A stretch of 64,000 bases of DNA from Robiginitomaculum sp. (GTDB lineage: Bacteria; Pseudomonadota; Alphaproteobacteria; Caulobacterales; Maricaulaceae): the NCBI GenBank assembly GCA_021776615.1, contig JAJFFO010000007.1, forward strand, positions 248,001 to 312,000, read 5' to 3'. Shown here piece after piece: positions 8,676 to 17,191 of this stretch; the first letter of the stretch is position 1; the number at the start of each line of letters is the position of its first letter. The notes below the pieces were generated by a model. It was given only the letters and a program-made list of their open reading frames with translations, was not told the DNA's origin and did no database searches. The translations under genes and the position numbers were made by a program.

Positions 8676-9917
8676 ATGAAAGTCTTGAGCGCCTTAAAAA
8701 CCCCGATTGTCGCGCAATTAATCCCTTCTTTTAAAAAGACAGAGCGACGTTTGCTATCTGTCTTCATGCGTGTCCTTGATATCATACCTGAGTTCAGGGG
8801 GCATATTCTTGAATTAGTTGATTATAGGGGTGGAGGAACCAGCGCATATAGAAGCTTTATGGAACCAAGTTTTGACCTCTTAGATGCTCCGGCATTGCGT
8901 CCAGACGGTTTGCTAACCTGCAAACGCGGAACCAAAGAATGGTCAGCGCTTGTTGAAGCAAAAGCAGAGCGGCAACCTATCCGACCTGAGCAAATACTGG
9001 ATTACATCGGAATTGGAAAATTACTTGCTGTAGATGCAATAATATCAATTTCTAACGAGTTTGCATCCAGCAAAGGAGAGCTGCCATATTCAATCCCAAA
9101 TCATAAAAGAAAGGGGATTGCTGTCCATCATTTATCGTGGTCACGAATAGCAGCTGAAATGAACATGTTTTGGGAGACAAACGCGAGCTTAAATGGCGCT
9201 GAAAAGATGGTTTTACAAGAAGCCATCCGTTATTTTGCTGCCAGCGACTCCGGTGTCTCTACTTTCGACCAAATGTCGCCATCATGGAAAGACTTTGTTG
9301 AATCTGCCAATACGGTCATCGGCTTTAGTACCAACACACCTGGCGTGGCTGAAATCGTAAAAGATTGGCAGCAGGAACGCCGTGATCTCTGTATTAAACT
9401 CAATCAACAAATTGGTGGTGGCGTTGAGACTTGGTTTCCAGCAAAACTACGAAAAGACCCAAACGAAAGGAAAAAACACGTTCGGGAACTTTTAACAAAA
9501 GAATACAAACTTGAAGCGCTTTACGTCTTTAAGGAGGCAAAAACAAAACTTAGAATCGTCGCGGACTTAAAGGCCTACAGCCAAACCTTTTTATACGAAT
9601 GCCTTCCTCCAGAAGGCAAACAAATTCGCGCATTCTCGACATGGCTGGCAAAAATAGTCGGCTCAAAACTCGATAAAAACATGAGTGTTTTATTGGATTG
9701 GCCTGGGCAAACGCCGAGTTCAGTGCACAAGATTGAAGACATCATTCAGCACCCAGAAGCCATCATCAGCAAGTGCAAACATCCACCAAAATCCATTGCA
9801 TTTTTTACATCAAAACAAGGCGCAAAGCGCTTCAAAAGCCGTAAGTTATTTATAGAAGACTTGGAGACCGGTGCACAGAATTTGATCGCCATTATGAGCC
9901 GTATGGAACTAATATAA
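8676..9917 (+). CDS. orphan protein with PD-(D/E)XK nuclease-like motif
   Basis: I do not recognise this 413-residue protein by family name. Residues 75-96 read like a PD-(D/E)XK nuclease core: RPD with D77, a 16-residue step, then LVEAK with E94 and K96, followed by EQILDY with Q106, the usual trailing Gln. The middle and C-terminal half (with WF, KLR and YKLEALYVFKEAKTKLRIVADL strands) is not assignable. The gene is visibly AT-richer than its neighbours, has its own GAGG site and stands alone, inserted between mlaF/arsR and radA. Function is unknown; a role in DNA defence is only an inference from the motif and insertion. Confidence 0.7.
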   Translation: MKVLSALKTPIVAQLIPSFKKTERRLLSVFMRVLDIIPEFRGHILELVDYRGGGTSAYRSFMEPSFDLLDAPALRPDGLLTCKRGTKEWSALVEAKAERQPIRPEQILDYIGIGKLLAVDAIISISNEFASSKGELPYSIPNHKRKGIAVHHLSWSRIAAEMNMFWETNASLNGAEKMVLQEAIRYFAASDSGVSTFDQMSPSWKDFVESANTVIGFSTNTPGVAEIVKDWQQERRDLCIKLNQQIGGGVETWFPAKLRKDPNERKKHVRELLTKEYKLEALYVFKEAKTKLRIVADLKAYSQTFLYECLPPEGKQIRAFSTWLAKIVGSKLDKNMSVLLDWPGQTPSSVHKIEDIIQHPEAIISKCKHPPKSIAFFTSKQGAKRFKSRKLFIEDLETGAQNLIAIMSRMELI

Positions 9918-9964
9918 CTACTCTCCCTTTATTAATAGCTTGCCATTATGCCAAAACTATGATG

Positions 9965-9979
9965 GAACATATCATGAAC
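9965..9979 (+). promoter_or_regulatory. LexA (SOS) box upstream of radA
   Basis: GAAC-N7-GAAC, the reverse of the alphaproteobacterial LexA consensus GTTC-N7-GTTC, is perfect here (9965-9968 and 9976-9979) with an all-A/T/C spacer. It ends 19 bases before the radA start codon, a position expected for repression. Confidence 0.8.
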
Positions 9980-9998
9980 ATTGTGAATGTGAGTCATT

Positions 9999-11396
9999 AT
10001 GGTAAAACTAGCCAGTCTTTATGTGTGTCAATCTTGCGGTGCCGCGCATGGGAAATGGGTTGGCCAGTGTGAGGGGTGCGGCGAATGGAATGCTCTGGTT
10101 GAGGAAGTTTCCGAAACCGGCCCGGCGTCAACACGGTCAAAATCGCGGATCAAAACCACCAGCGGCGTGGCGTTTCACGATTTGCAAAGCGTTGATGCGC
10201 CTTTGCCGCGCCTGCAAAGTTCTATTGCCGAGTTCGACCGGGTTTGTGGCGGCGGCATTGTCCCCGGCTCGGCCTTACTCATCGGTGGTGATCCGGGCAT
10301 TGGCAAATCCACCTTGCTGTTGCAAAGCGCCGCCGCTTTGGCCAAAGGCGGGGCGAAAGTCGCCTATGTTTCCGGCGAGGAGGCCATTGATCAGGTGCGC
10401 TCACGGGCGCGGCGGCTGGGGTTGGCGGACGCTAATATCTCGCTGGCCACGGAAACCGCTTTGGAGCCTATTTTGGAGGCATTGAAGCGCCAACGGCCAG
10501 ATTTTGTGGTGATCGATTCCATTCAAACCATGTGGAGTGACACTTTGGCGGCGGCCCCCGGCACGGTAGCGCAAGTGCGCGCGTGCGCGCAGGCATTGAC
10601 CAAATTTGCCAAAAAGCGCAATTGCGCCGTCGCGCTGGTTGGCCACGTCACCAAGGATGGGCAAATTGCTGGTCCGCGCGTGGTCGAACACATGGTCGAT
10701 GCGGTGCTATATTTTGAGGGCGAGCGCGGGCATCAATTTCGCATTCTGCGTGCCGTCAAAAACCGTTTTGGTCCGACCGATGAAATTGGCGTTTTCGAAA
10801 TGTCTGATGCCGGGCTTGGTGAAGTGGCGAATCCGTCGGCTTTGTTTTTGGATGGGCGCGAAGGTAGCGCCACCGGCACCGCCGTTTTTGCCGGCCTTGA
10901 AGGCACACGCCCGGTGCTTACCGAAATTCAGGCTTTGGTCGCCCCGGCGGCCTTTGGCACCCCGCGCCGCGCCGTGGTCGGATGGGACAATGGTCGATTA
11001 GCCATGATATTGGCAGTTTTGGAAACGCGGTGCGGGCTTGGGTTCGGAGCCAAGGACGTATATCTCAACGTCGCCGGGGGCTTGAAAATCAGCGAACCGG
11101 CCGCTGACCTTGCCGTGGCTGCGGCTTTGATCTCCTCTGTTTTCGACACTGCTTTACCGCCAAAATCCGTCGTTTTTGGTGAAATTGCCCTCTCGGGAGA
11201 CATCCGCCCGGTTTCGCGCATGGGGGCACGATTAAAAGAGGCCGAAAAACTGGGTTTCACCCAAGCGATCGGTCCGGCAGGCAGCAATAACAAAGAGACG
11301 GCACGCAATTTTGGCTGTACCATTGCGAAAATGGCTAGATTGAGCGATCTTATTGGCTTAATTGAACCCAGCGAATCGCCTTCTCGGCGCGCGTAA
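9999..11396 (+). CDS. radA: DNA repair protein RadA
   Basis: RecA-like motor promoting branch migration during recombinational repair. The 465-residue protein has the N-terminal C4 zinc finger (C10, C13, C24, C27), Walker A GDPGIGKST at 97-105, the RadA-specific KNRFG motif at 253-257, and a C-terminal Lon-like domain with the expected GLKISEPAADLA segment. The ATG at 9999 has a poor ribosome-binding site but fits the family start. A LexA box directly upstream points to SOS induction. radA-cvpA-purF order is conserved. Confidence 0.96.
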   Translation: MVKLASLYVCQSCGAAHGKWVGQCEGCGEWNALVEEVSETGPASTRSKSRIKTTSGVAFHDLQSVDAPLPRLQSSIAEFDRVCGGGIVPGSALLIGGDPGIGKSTLLLQSAAALAKGGAKVAYVSGEEAIDQVRSRARRLGLADANISLATETALEPILEALKRQRPDFVVIDSIQTMWSDTLAAAPGTVAQVRACAQALTKFAKKRNCAVALVGHVTKDGQIAGPRVVEHMVDAVLYFEGERGHQFRILRAVKNRFGPTDEIGVFEMSDAGLGEVANPSALFLDGREGSATGTAVFAGLEGTRPVLTEIQALVAPAAFGTPRRAVVGWDNGRLAMILAVLETRCGLGFGAKDVYLNVAGGLKISEPAADLAVAAALISSVFDTALPPKSVVFGEIALSGDIRPVSRMGARLKEAEKLGFTQAIGPAGSNNKETARNFGCTIAKMARLSDLIGLIEPSESPSRRA

Positions 11397-11411
11397 AGCG
11401 GGAGTAATGGT

Positions 11412-12092
11412 TTGGACGGCAGCTCAGTCACCGCATTCGACGCCTTTGCGCTGGGCCTATTGTTTCTGTCTGGCATTTTGGCGCTAACCCGCGGCTTTAT
11501 TCGCGAAGCCCTCTCGGTCACCGCCTTTGTGGCGGCCGCTTTGGCGGTCATTTTCACCTATCCGACATTTCGCATTCCGGTGCGGCAATTGATAACCCCT
11601 GGCTGGGCCGCTGACGCGATAACCATCGCCGCGATTTTTATTCTGGTGTATATGGCCGTGACCCTGGTCACCCACAGCTTTACCGAACGGTTGCGCGGCG
11701 GCTCTGATGTCGGCGCTCTTGATCGTAGTGCCGGCTTTATCTTTGGCATTGTGCGCGGCATGGCGCTGATGGGGCTGGCATTAATTTTGTTCAACCAACT
11801 GACCCCGCGCGATCGAATGCCGGGCTGGCTTACCAATGCGCGATTGTATCCGGCGATTAATTCAACCGCGCGGGCTTTGCAGGCAATGGCGCCAAAATCT
11901 GCGCCGGTTAATGACCGGCAAGTGATCTCCTCTTCAAGCGCAGATCCAACTGTACAAGAGCAATCGAATAAACCCGCCGGGGCTGATAAAGACGACGACG
12001 ATCAGGGCTATGCGCGCAATGAGCGGCAAAGCCTTGACCAACTCATCTCGACCACCACCCAGGAAACCGAAGATAAGGGAAAAGAAGAGTAA
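11412..12092 (+). CDS. cvpA: CvpA-family membrane protein
   Basis: Inner-membrane protein of the colicin V production / envelope integrity family. In 226 residues there are four hydrophobic segments in the first 140 residues, then a charged, Asp/Lys-rich cytoplasmic tail. The family landmarks ALTRGFIREALS and GALDRSAGFIFGIVRGM are present. The start is TTG at 11412, supported by GGGAG seven bases before it; no in-frame ATG fits. It overlaps purF by one base (TAATG), the usual cvpA-purF coupling. Confidence 0.9.
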   Translation: MDGSSVTAFDAFALGLLFLSGILALTRGFIREALSVTAFVAAALAVIFTYPTFRIPVRQLITPGWAADAITIAAIFILVYMAVTLVTHSFTERLRGGSDVGALDRSAGFIFGIVRGMALMGLALILFNQLTPRDRMPGWLTNARLYPAINSTARALQAMAPKSAPVNDRQVISSSSADPTVQEQSNKPAGADKDDDDQGYARNERQSLDQLISTTTQETEDKGKEE

Positions 12093-13576
12093 TGACCTCT
12101 ACACCAGAATGCTGGCCGTCTTTGCTCATTGATCCTTATGACGACAAACCCCGCGAAGAGTGCGGGGTTTTTGGTGTCCACGGCCTGCAGGATGCCGCCG
12201 CCCTCACCGTTCTTGGCTTACACGGATTGCAACATCGAGGGCAGGAAGCCTGCGGCATTGCCGCCTATGACGGCAAAAGATTTCGCTCGGAACGTCATAT
12301 GGGTCTGGTGAGCGATAATTTTAGCGGCGTCGACGTCGCCAGCCGCCTGCCCGGCACGGTCGCCATTGGCCATGTGCGCTATTCCACCCATGGCGAGACG
12401 GTTTTGCGCAATGTTCAGCCTCTATATGCGGACCTGAAATCCGGCGGATTTGCCGTCGCCCATAATGGCAATCTGACCAATGCGCGGGCGCTACGCGAAA
12501 CTCTGGTTTCAGATGGCGCCATTTTTCAATCGACATCGGACACCGAAGTGGTGTTGCAATTGGTGGCGCGCTCACGCCGCACTAACCTCACCCACCGCTT
12601 TATTGACGCGTTAAAACAAATCGAAGGTGCCTATGCTTTGGTGGCGCTGAGCAATAAAAAACTATTGGGCGCGCGCGACCCTTATGGCATTCGCCCGCTT
12701 ATATTGGGCCGGTTAAATGGCGCGCCGATATTAGCCTCCGAGACCTGCGCGCTGGACATGATTGGCGCGAGTTTCGAGCGCAATATCGAGCCGGGCGAAG
12801 TTGTGGTTATCACCGAGGACGGCATTGAAAGCCACCGGCCCTTTGCCGAAATTCGCCCGCGTCCCTGTATTTTTGAATTTGTCTATTTCGCGCGGCCAGA
12901 TTCTATTGTCGATGGAAAAAGCGTTTATGAAGTGCGCAAGCGGATGGGCCAACGCCTCGCCGAAGAACACCCGGCAGATGTGGACGTTATCGTGCCGGTA
13001 CCTGATTCCGGGGTTCCAGCGGCGATCGGCTTTTCACAAGGCTCGGACACACCGTTTGAGCTTGGTATTATCCGTAATCATTATGTGGGCCGCACGTTTA
13101 TTCAGCCCAGCCAAGCCATACGCGATATGGGGGTTCGGCTGAAACACGCCGCCAACCGTTCCGTGCTCGAGGGCAAACGCGTGCTGTTGGTGGATGATTC
13201 CATAGTCCGTGGCACCACATCGCTAAAGATTGTGCGCATGGTGCGCGATGCCGGTGCCAAGGAAGTTCATTTTCGCTCCGCCAGCCCGCCAATCCGCTTT
13301 CCCGATTTTTACGGTATTGATATGCCAAGCGCCGATCGCCTGTTGGCCGCCAACCATACCCATGAGAAAATGGCAAAAATGCTTGAAGTCGACAGTTTGG
13401 GGTTTTTGTCGGTGGATGGCCTGTATTGGGCCATGGGCGAGGAGCGTCGCGATAGCGAAGCGCCAGCCTATGCCGACCATTATTTCACCGGTGATTACCC
13501 GACGCGCCTACGCGATTATGAACAAAAAAACACCGATAAAGCCAAGCAATTATCCCTGCTTTCCGAGGTCGCCTGA
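12092..13576 (+). CDS. purF: amidophosphoribosyltransferase
   Basis: First committed step of purine synthesis: PRPP plus glutamine to 5-phosphoribosylamine. A 23-residue leader precedes the glutaminase nucleophile C24 (EECGVFG), as in PurF proteins that need propeptide cleavage. The type II glutamine amidotransferase domain fills the N-terminal half; the phosphoribosyltransferase half has the PRPP loop VLLVDDSIVRGTT. At 494 residues it is full length. It lies within the radA-cvpA-purF-SDR run. Confidence 0.97.
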   Translation: MTSTPECWPSLLIDPYDDKPREECGVFGVHGLQDAAALTVLGLHGLQHRGQEACGIAAYDGKRFRSERHMGLVSDNFSGVDVASRLPGTVAIGHVRYSTHGETVLRNVQPLYADLKSGGFAVAHNGNLTNARALRETLVSDGAIFQSTSDTEVVLQLVARSRRTNLTHRFIDALKQIEGAYALVALSNKKLLGARDPYGIRPLILGRLNGAPILASETCALDMIGASFERNIEPGEVVVITEDGIESHRPFAEIRPRPCIFEFVYFARPDSIVDGKSVYEVRKRMGQRLAEEHPADVDVIVPVPDSGVPAAIGFSQGSDTPFELGIIRNHYVGRTFIQPSQAIRDMGVRLKHAANRSVLEGKRVLLVDDSIVRGTTSLKIVRMVRDAGAKEVHFRSASPPIRFPDFYGIDMPSADRLLAANHTHEKMAKMLEVDSLGFLSVDGLYWAMGEERRDSEAPAYADHYFTGDYPTRLRDYEQKNTDKAKQLSLLSEVA

Positions 13577-13579
13577 ATC

Positions 13580-14323
13580 ATGACAAACTTAGACGAGAAT
13601 TTCGAGGGCAAAATCGCCCTCGTCACTGGCGCTACGCGTGGCATCGGCCGCGCTGCTGCCTTAGCCCTTGCCGCCAAAGGTGCCCATGTGATCGCCATTG
13701 GCCGCACCCAAGGCGCACTTGAAGAGCTGGACGACGCGATTACGCCATTACCTGGCTCTGCTTCTTTAGTGCCCGCCGACCTGAACGATCTGGACGGCAT
13801 TGACCGGCTTGGCGGCGTTATTGCCGAACGCTGGGGGCATTTGGATATTCTCATTGGCAATGCCGCTTTGCTTGGCAATATCAGCCCCACGGCGCACATT
13901 GATCCAAAAGTGTGGGGCGAAGTTATGCGCATTAATGTGGAGGCCAATTGGCGTCTTATTCGCGCTATGGACCCGCTTTTACGCGCCGCACCGGCGGGCC
14001 GGGCGGTATTTCTTACCTCCGGGGCAACGCAAAGCCTGCCCGCTTTTACAGCGCTGTATTCAGCTTCCAAAGCGGCGCTCGAGGCGCTGGTGCTGTGTTA
14101 TGCCAAGGAAGTGGAAAAGCTGGCGCTAAACGTCAACCTTCTCAATCCGGGGCATATGCGCACTGCCATGCGGCGCAAATATATGCCCGGCGAAGACCCG
14201 CAAACCGTGCCCTCACCCGAAGTTCTGGCCCCATTGTTTCTGGCACTATGCGCCGCCGATTGCACGCAAAATGGTGCGTTGGTCAATTTTGTTGATTGGG
14301 AAGCCGCACAAGCTGGGGCCTGA
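13580..14323 (+). CDS. SDR-family oxidoreductase
   Basis: NAD(P)-dependent short-chain dehydrogenase of 247 residues; substrate unknown. The cofactor loop TGATRGIG is near residue 16-23, the structural motif NAA replaces the usual NNAG, and the catalytic Ser (LTSGA), Tyr and Lys (YSASK) are in place. It starts three bases after the purF stop, so it is co-transcribed with it. The same SDR follows purF in several alphaproteobacteria, but its role there is not established to my knowledge. Confidence 0.88.
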   Translation: MTNLDENFEGKIALVTGATRGIGRAAALALAAKGAHVIAIGRTQGALEELDDAITPLPGSASLVPADLNDLDGIDRLGGVIAERWGHLDILIGNAALLGNISPTAHIDPKVWGEVMRINVEANWRLIRAMDPLLRAAPAGRAVFLTSGATQSLPAFTALYSASKAALEALVLCYAKEVEKLALNVNLLNPGHMRTAMRRKYMPGEDPQTVPSPEVLAPLFLALCAADCTQNGALVNFVDWEAAQAGA

Positions 14324-14334
14324 ACCCCTAGATC

Positions 14335-15687
14335 CTAAACCGCTTTTGAGTGCCGCCCGGCATCAGCCTGTAAATATGTATCAAAGCAGGCGGCAATATT
14401 GCGTACAAACAAACGCCCCTGCGCCGTAACCTTTATCTGCCGCCCGTCCAGTTCGACCAAGCCATCATCGGCCAGAGGGGCAAGCTTGATAAGCGCATCA
14501 TCCAACGCCGCCGGTGTCGCGCCAAAGGTTTGGCAATGCGCCGCCAGATCCAGCACCATGGCGCTCATCAGCGTCATAATCGCGGCCCGGCGCATTTTGT
14601 CTTCGCCAACCAATGTCACGCCGCGAACAATGGGCAAATTTCCGCCATGAATAGCGTCGCGCCACCCGTCCATTGAAGGCGCGTTTTGCACATAGCCTGC
14701 TTCCATTGCCCCGATAGATGAGGCCCCAAGGCCCAGCAATGTATCCGCCGCATCGGTGGTATAGCCCTGAAAATTTCGTCGCAATTTGCCGCGCTTCGCC
14801 GCCAGCGCCATGGAATCATCAGGCTTGGCATAATGGTCAAACCCAATGGCCACATAACCCGCTTTTTCCAGACCCGCCCCGACCATTTGCGCTTGCGCGA
14901 AACGATCTTCCATACCCGGAAGGTCGGCATCTTTAATCATGCTTTGGTGTTTTTTAAACCATGGCACATGGGCATAACCAAAAACCGCCAAGCGATCTGG
15001 TTGTAGCGAGGCAGCCAATGCCGTCGAGCGCTCAACATCGGTAACGCTTTGCCCCGGAAGGCCATAAATAAGATCAAAATTTATGGCGTTAATACCGGCA
15101 CTTCGTAGCCAGTCAACACTTTGTTTTACCTGCGAGAATGGCTGTATACGGTTAATCTTTTTCTGCACGTGTTCGTTGAAATCCTGCACACCTAGCGACG
15201 CCCGTGTCACGCCCGCCGCGGCCAAGGCCAAGGCCTTGGTTTTGCTCATGGTCCGCGGATCGATTTCGACCGCGAGCTCCATCTCACTGCGCGCGCCAAA
15301 CTTTTCCATAATTTTTGCGCTTATGGCAGCAAAATCCGTATCGCTTAACAGCGTTGGGCTACCGCCGCCAAAATGCACATGGGCAAGGCCACCATGATGG
15401 GCAGGCAACGCCGCCGCCAGCAGATCAATTTCACGCAGCAAATCGAGCACATAAGCCCCGACCCGCTCATAGCTGTGCGCGACGCTGGTGTGACATCCGC
15501 AATACCAGCACATTTGCTGGCAAAACGGGATATGCAGATACAGGGAAAGCGGCTCTTGGGGCGCAATATTAGCCAACCAGCGTCGATATTCTACCTCGCC
15601 AACCTCGCCGTGAAACTGCACCGCGGTCGGGAAGCTGGTATAGCGCGGCAGATCGGCCAGCGCGTATTTTTTGAGGCGGATATCCAT
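14335..15687 (-). CDS. hemN: oxygen-independent coproporphyrinogen III oxidase
   Basis: Radical-SAM enzyme converting coproporphyrinogen III to protoporphyrinogen IX without oxygen, for haem under low oxygen. The cluster motif CxxxCxxC is visible (FCQQMCWYCGCH), with FGGGSPTLL and the C-terminal HemN domain following. I start at MDIRLKKYALADLPRYTSFPTA (ATG at 15687, 450 residues), which matches HemN proteins; the frame is open for 27 more codons upstream. It converges with the SDR gene. No clear FNR/Anr box was found upstream. Confidence 0.93.
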   Translation of the reverse strand: MDIRLKKYALADLPRYTSFPTAVQFHGEVGEVEYRRWLANIAPQEPLSLYLHIPFCQQMCWYCGCHTSVAHSYERVGAYVLDLLREIDLLAAALPAHHGGLAHVHFGGGSPTLLSDTDFAAISAKIMEKFGARSEMELAVEIDPRTMSKTKALALAAAGVTRASLGVQDFNEHVQKKINRIQPFSQVKQSVDWLRSAGINAINFDLIYGLPGQSVTDVERSTALAASLQPDRLAVFGYAHVPWFKKHQSMIKDADLPGMEDRFAQAQMVGAGLEKAGYVAIGFDHYAKPDDSMALAAKRGKLRRNFQGYTTDAADTLLGLGASSIGAMEAGYVQNAPSMDGWRDAIHGGNLPIVRGVTLVGEDKMRRAAIMTLMSAMVLDLAAHCQTFGATPAALDDALIKLAPLADDGLVELDGRQIKVTAQGRLFVRNIAACFDTYLQADAGRHSKAV

Positions 15688-15786
15688 GGTGTTTCTGTGC
15701 GTGAAAATACGGCTTTTGCCAATGCGACCTTTTGGCATTGGCATGTCAGGATCAGGTTCTAGATTCAAACCAAACGGGGTCCGGCC

Positions 15787-17157
15787 CTATGATGGTTCGC
15801 TTTTTTTGCCTTCATAGGGATTGGTCCCAGCTTTAACAATCATGCGGATCGGTGTGCCCATCAAATCAAAATCATCGCGCAATCCGTTAATGAGATAGCG
15901 CCTATAGGCTTCCGGCAAATATTTGGCCCGCGAACACATCAACACAAATGTCGGTGGGCGGTTTTTGGTTTGGCTAAGATAACGCGGTTTAATGCGCTTC
16001 CCATGAACCGCGGGCGGTGGGTGACGCTGGGTCATGGCCCCGAGCCAATCATTCAAATCACGGGTTTTAATCTTGGCATTCCAATCCTTGTGCACGCCCT
16101 CAATGGCCGGCATAAGGCGGCGCAGACCACGTCCGGTCAGACCCGAAAGGGTGACCAAAGGCGCGCCGCGCAATTGTGGCAATAATCGCCCCAACCGTTC
16201 CTTTAAATGCGCCAAAAGCGCGGTCTTATCCTCGGCCAAATCCCATTTGGTAACGGCAAAAACCACCGCCCGGCCTTCGCGCTCGGCCAAATCGGCAAGT
16301 TGCAAATCCTGCTTATCCAGCGGCGATAACGCATCCATCACCACCACCACAATTTCGGCAAAATTAATCGCCCGCAAGCTGTCATCCACCGCCATTTTTT
16401 CAAGATTGTCGGTAATTTTGGCCTTTTTGCGCATGCCCGCCGTGTCGGCTAGGCGCACCGGGCGACCATCCCAAACCCAGTCCACAGCGATTGAGTCGCG
16501 GGTAACGCCTGCTTCGGGTCCGGTAATCAAACGCTCTTCACCAATCAAACCATTGATCAGGGTAGATTTGCCCGCATTCGGCCGCCCGATAACGGCAATG
16601 CGCATTGGCTTGTTGACGTCGTCTTCGTCGTCATCATCATCGCTGGCCTCGGTGTCCAAACCAGCGGCCTGCGCCGCCTCCATAATGGCCACGAACAACT
16701 CACCCATGCCTTCATTATGTTCCGCCGACACCGCGACCGGTTCGCCCAACCCCAGAGAATACGAATCGCTAATGCCGTCGCGGCCCGCCCGGCCTTCGGT
16801 TTTATTGGCAACCAGCACTACCGGCCTACCGGACTTTCGCAAGATATCGGCAAAAACCTCATCCAGCGGTGTAACCCCCGCCCGGGCATCGACCAAAAAC
16901 AAACACACATCGGCATCGCCAACCGCATGCAATGTCTGGCCGCGCATATCGGCCTCCATACCGGTTTTCGCGGTTTCCAACCCGGCAGTGTCAACAAGGG
17001 TAAGGTCCAAATCACCAAACCGGCCAAACCCCTCACGCCGGTCACGGGTAACCCCGGGCCGATCATGGACAATGGCAAGCCTACGCCCGGCCAGACGGTT
17101 GAACAGGGTCGACTTCCCAACATTGGGACGACCCGTAATGGCAATTTTTATAGACAT
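15787..17157 (-). CDS. der: ribosome biogenesis GTPase Der (EngA)
   Basis: Double GTPase for 50S subunit maturation. The 456-residue protein begins MSIKIAITGRPNVGKST with the first P-loop, has a second P-loop GRPNAGKST, and a C-terminal KH-like domain ending GKKSEPS. Between the G domains is a run of acidic residues (DDDDDEDD), the usual variable linker. The frame is open upstream, but the ATG at 17157 gives the standard start. It follows the bamB-like gene, a conserved neighbour. Confidence 0.96.
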   Translation of the reverse strand: MSIKIAITGRPNVGKSTLFNRLAGRRLAIVHDRPGVTRDRREGFGRFGDLDLTLVDTAGLETAKTGMEADMRGQTLHAVGDADVCLFLVDARAGVTPLDEVFADILRKSGRPVVLVANKTEGRAGRDGISDSYSLGLGEPVAVSAEHNEGMGELFVAIMEAAQAAGLDTEASDDDDDEDDVNKPMRIAVIGRPNAGKSTLINGLIGEERLITGPEAGVTRDSIAVDWVWDGRPVRLADTAGMRKKAKITDNLEKMAVDDSLRAINFAEIVVVVMDALSPLDKQDLQLADLAEREGRAVVFAVTKWDLAEDKTALLAHLKERLGRLLPQLRGAPLVTLSGLTGRGLRRLMPAIEGVHKDWNAKIKTRDLNDWLGAMTQRHPPPAVHGKRIKPRYLSQTKNRPPTFVLMCSRAKYLPEAYRRYLINGLRDDFDLMGTPIRMIVKAGTNPYEGKKSEPS

Positions 17158-17191
17158 GAAACACCCAAAGCGCCACTTATGCGCTAAATTT

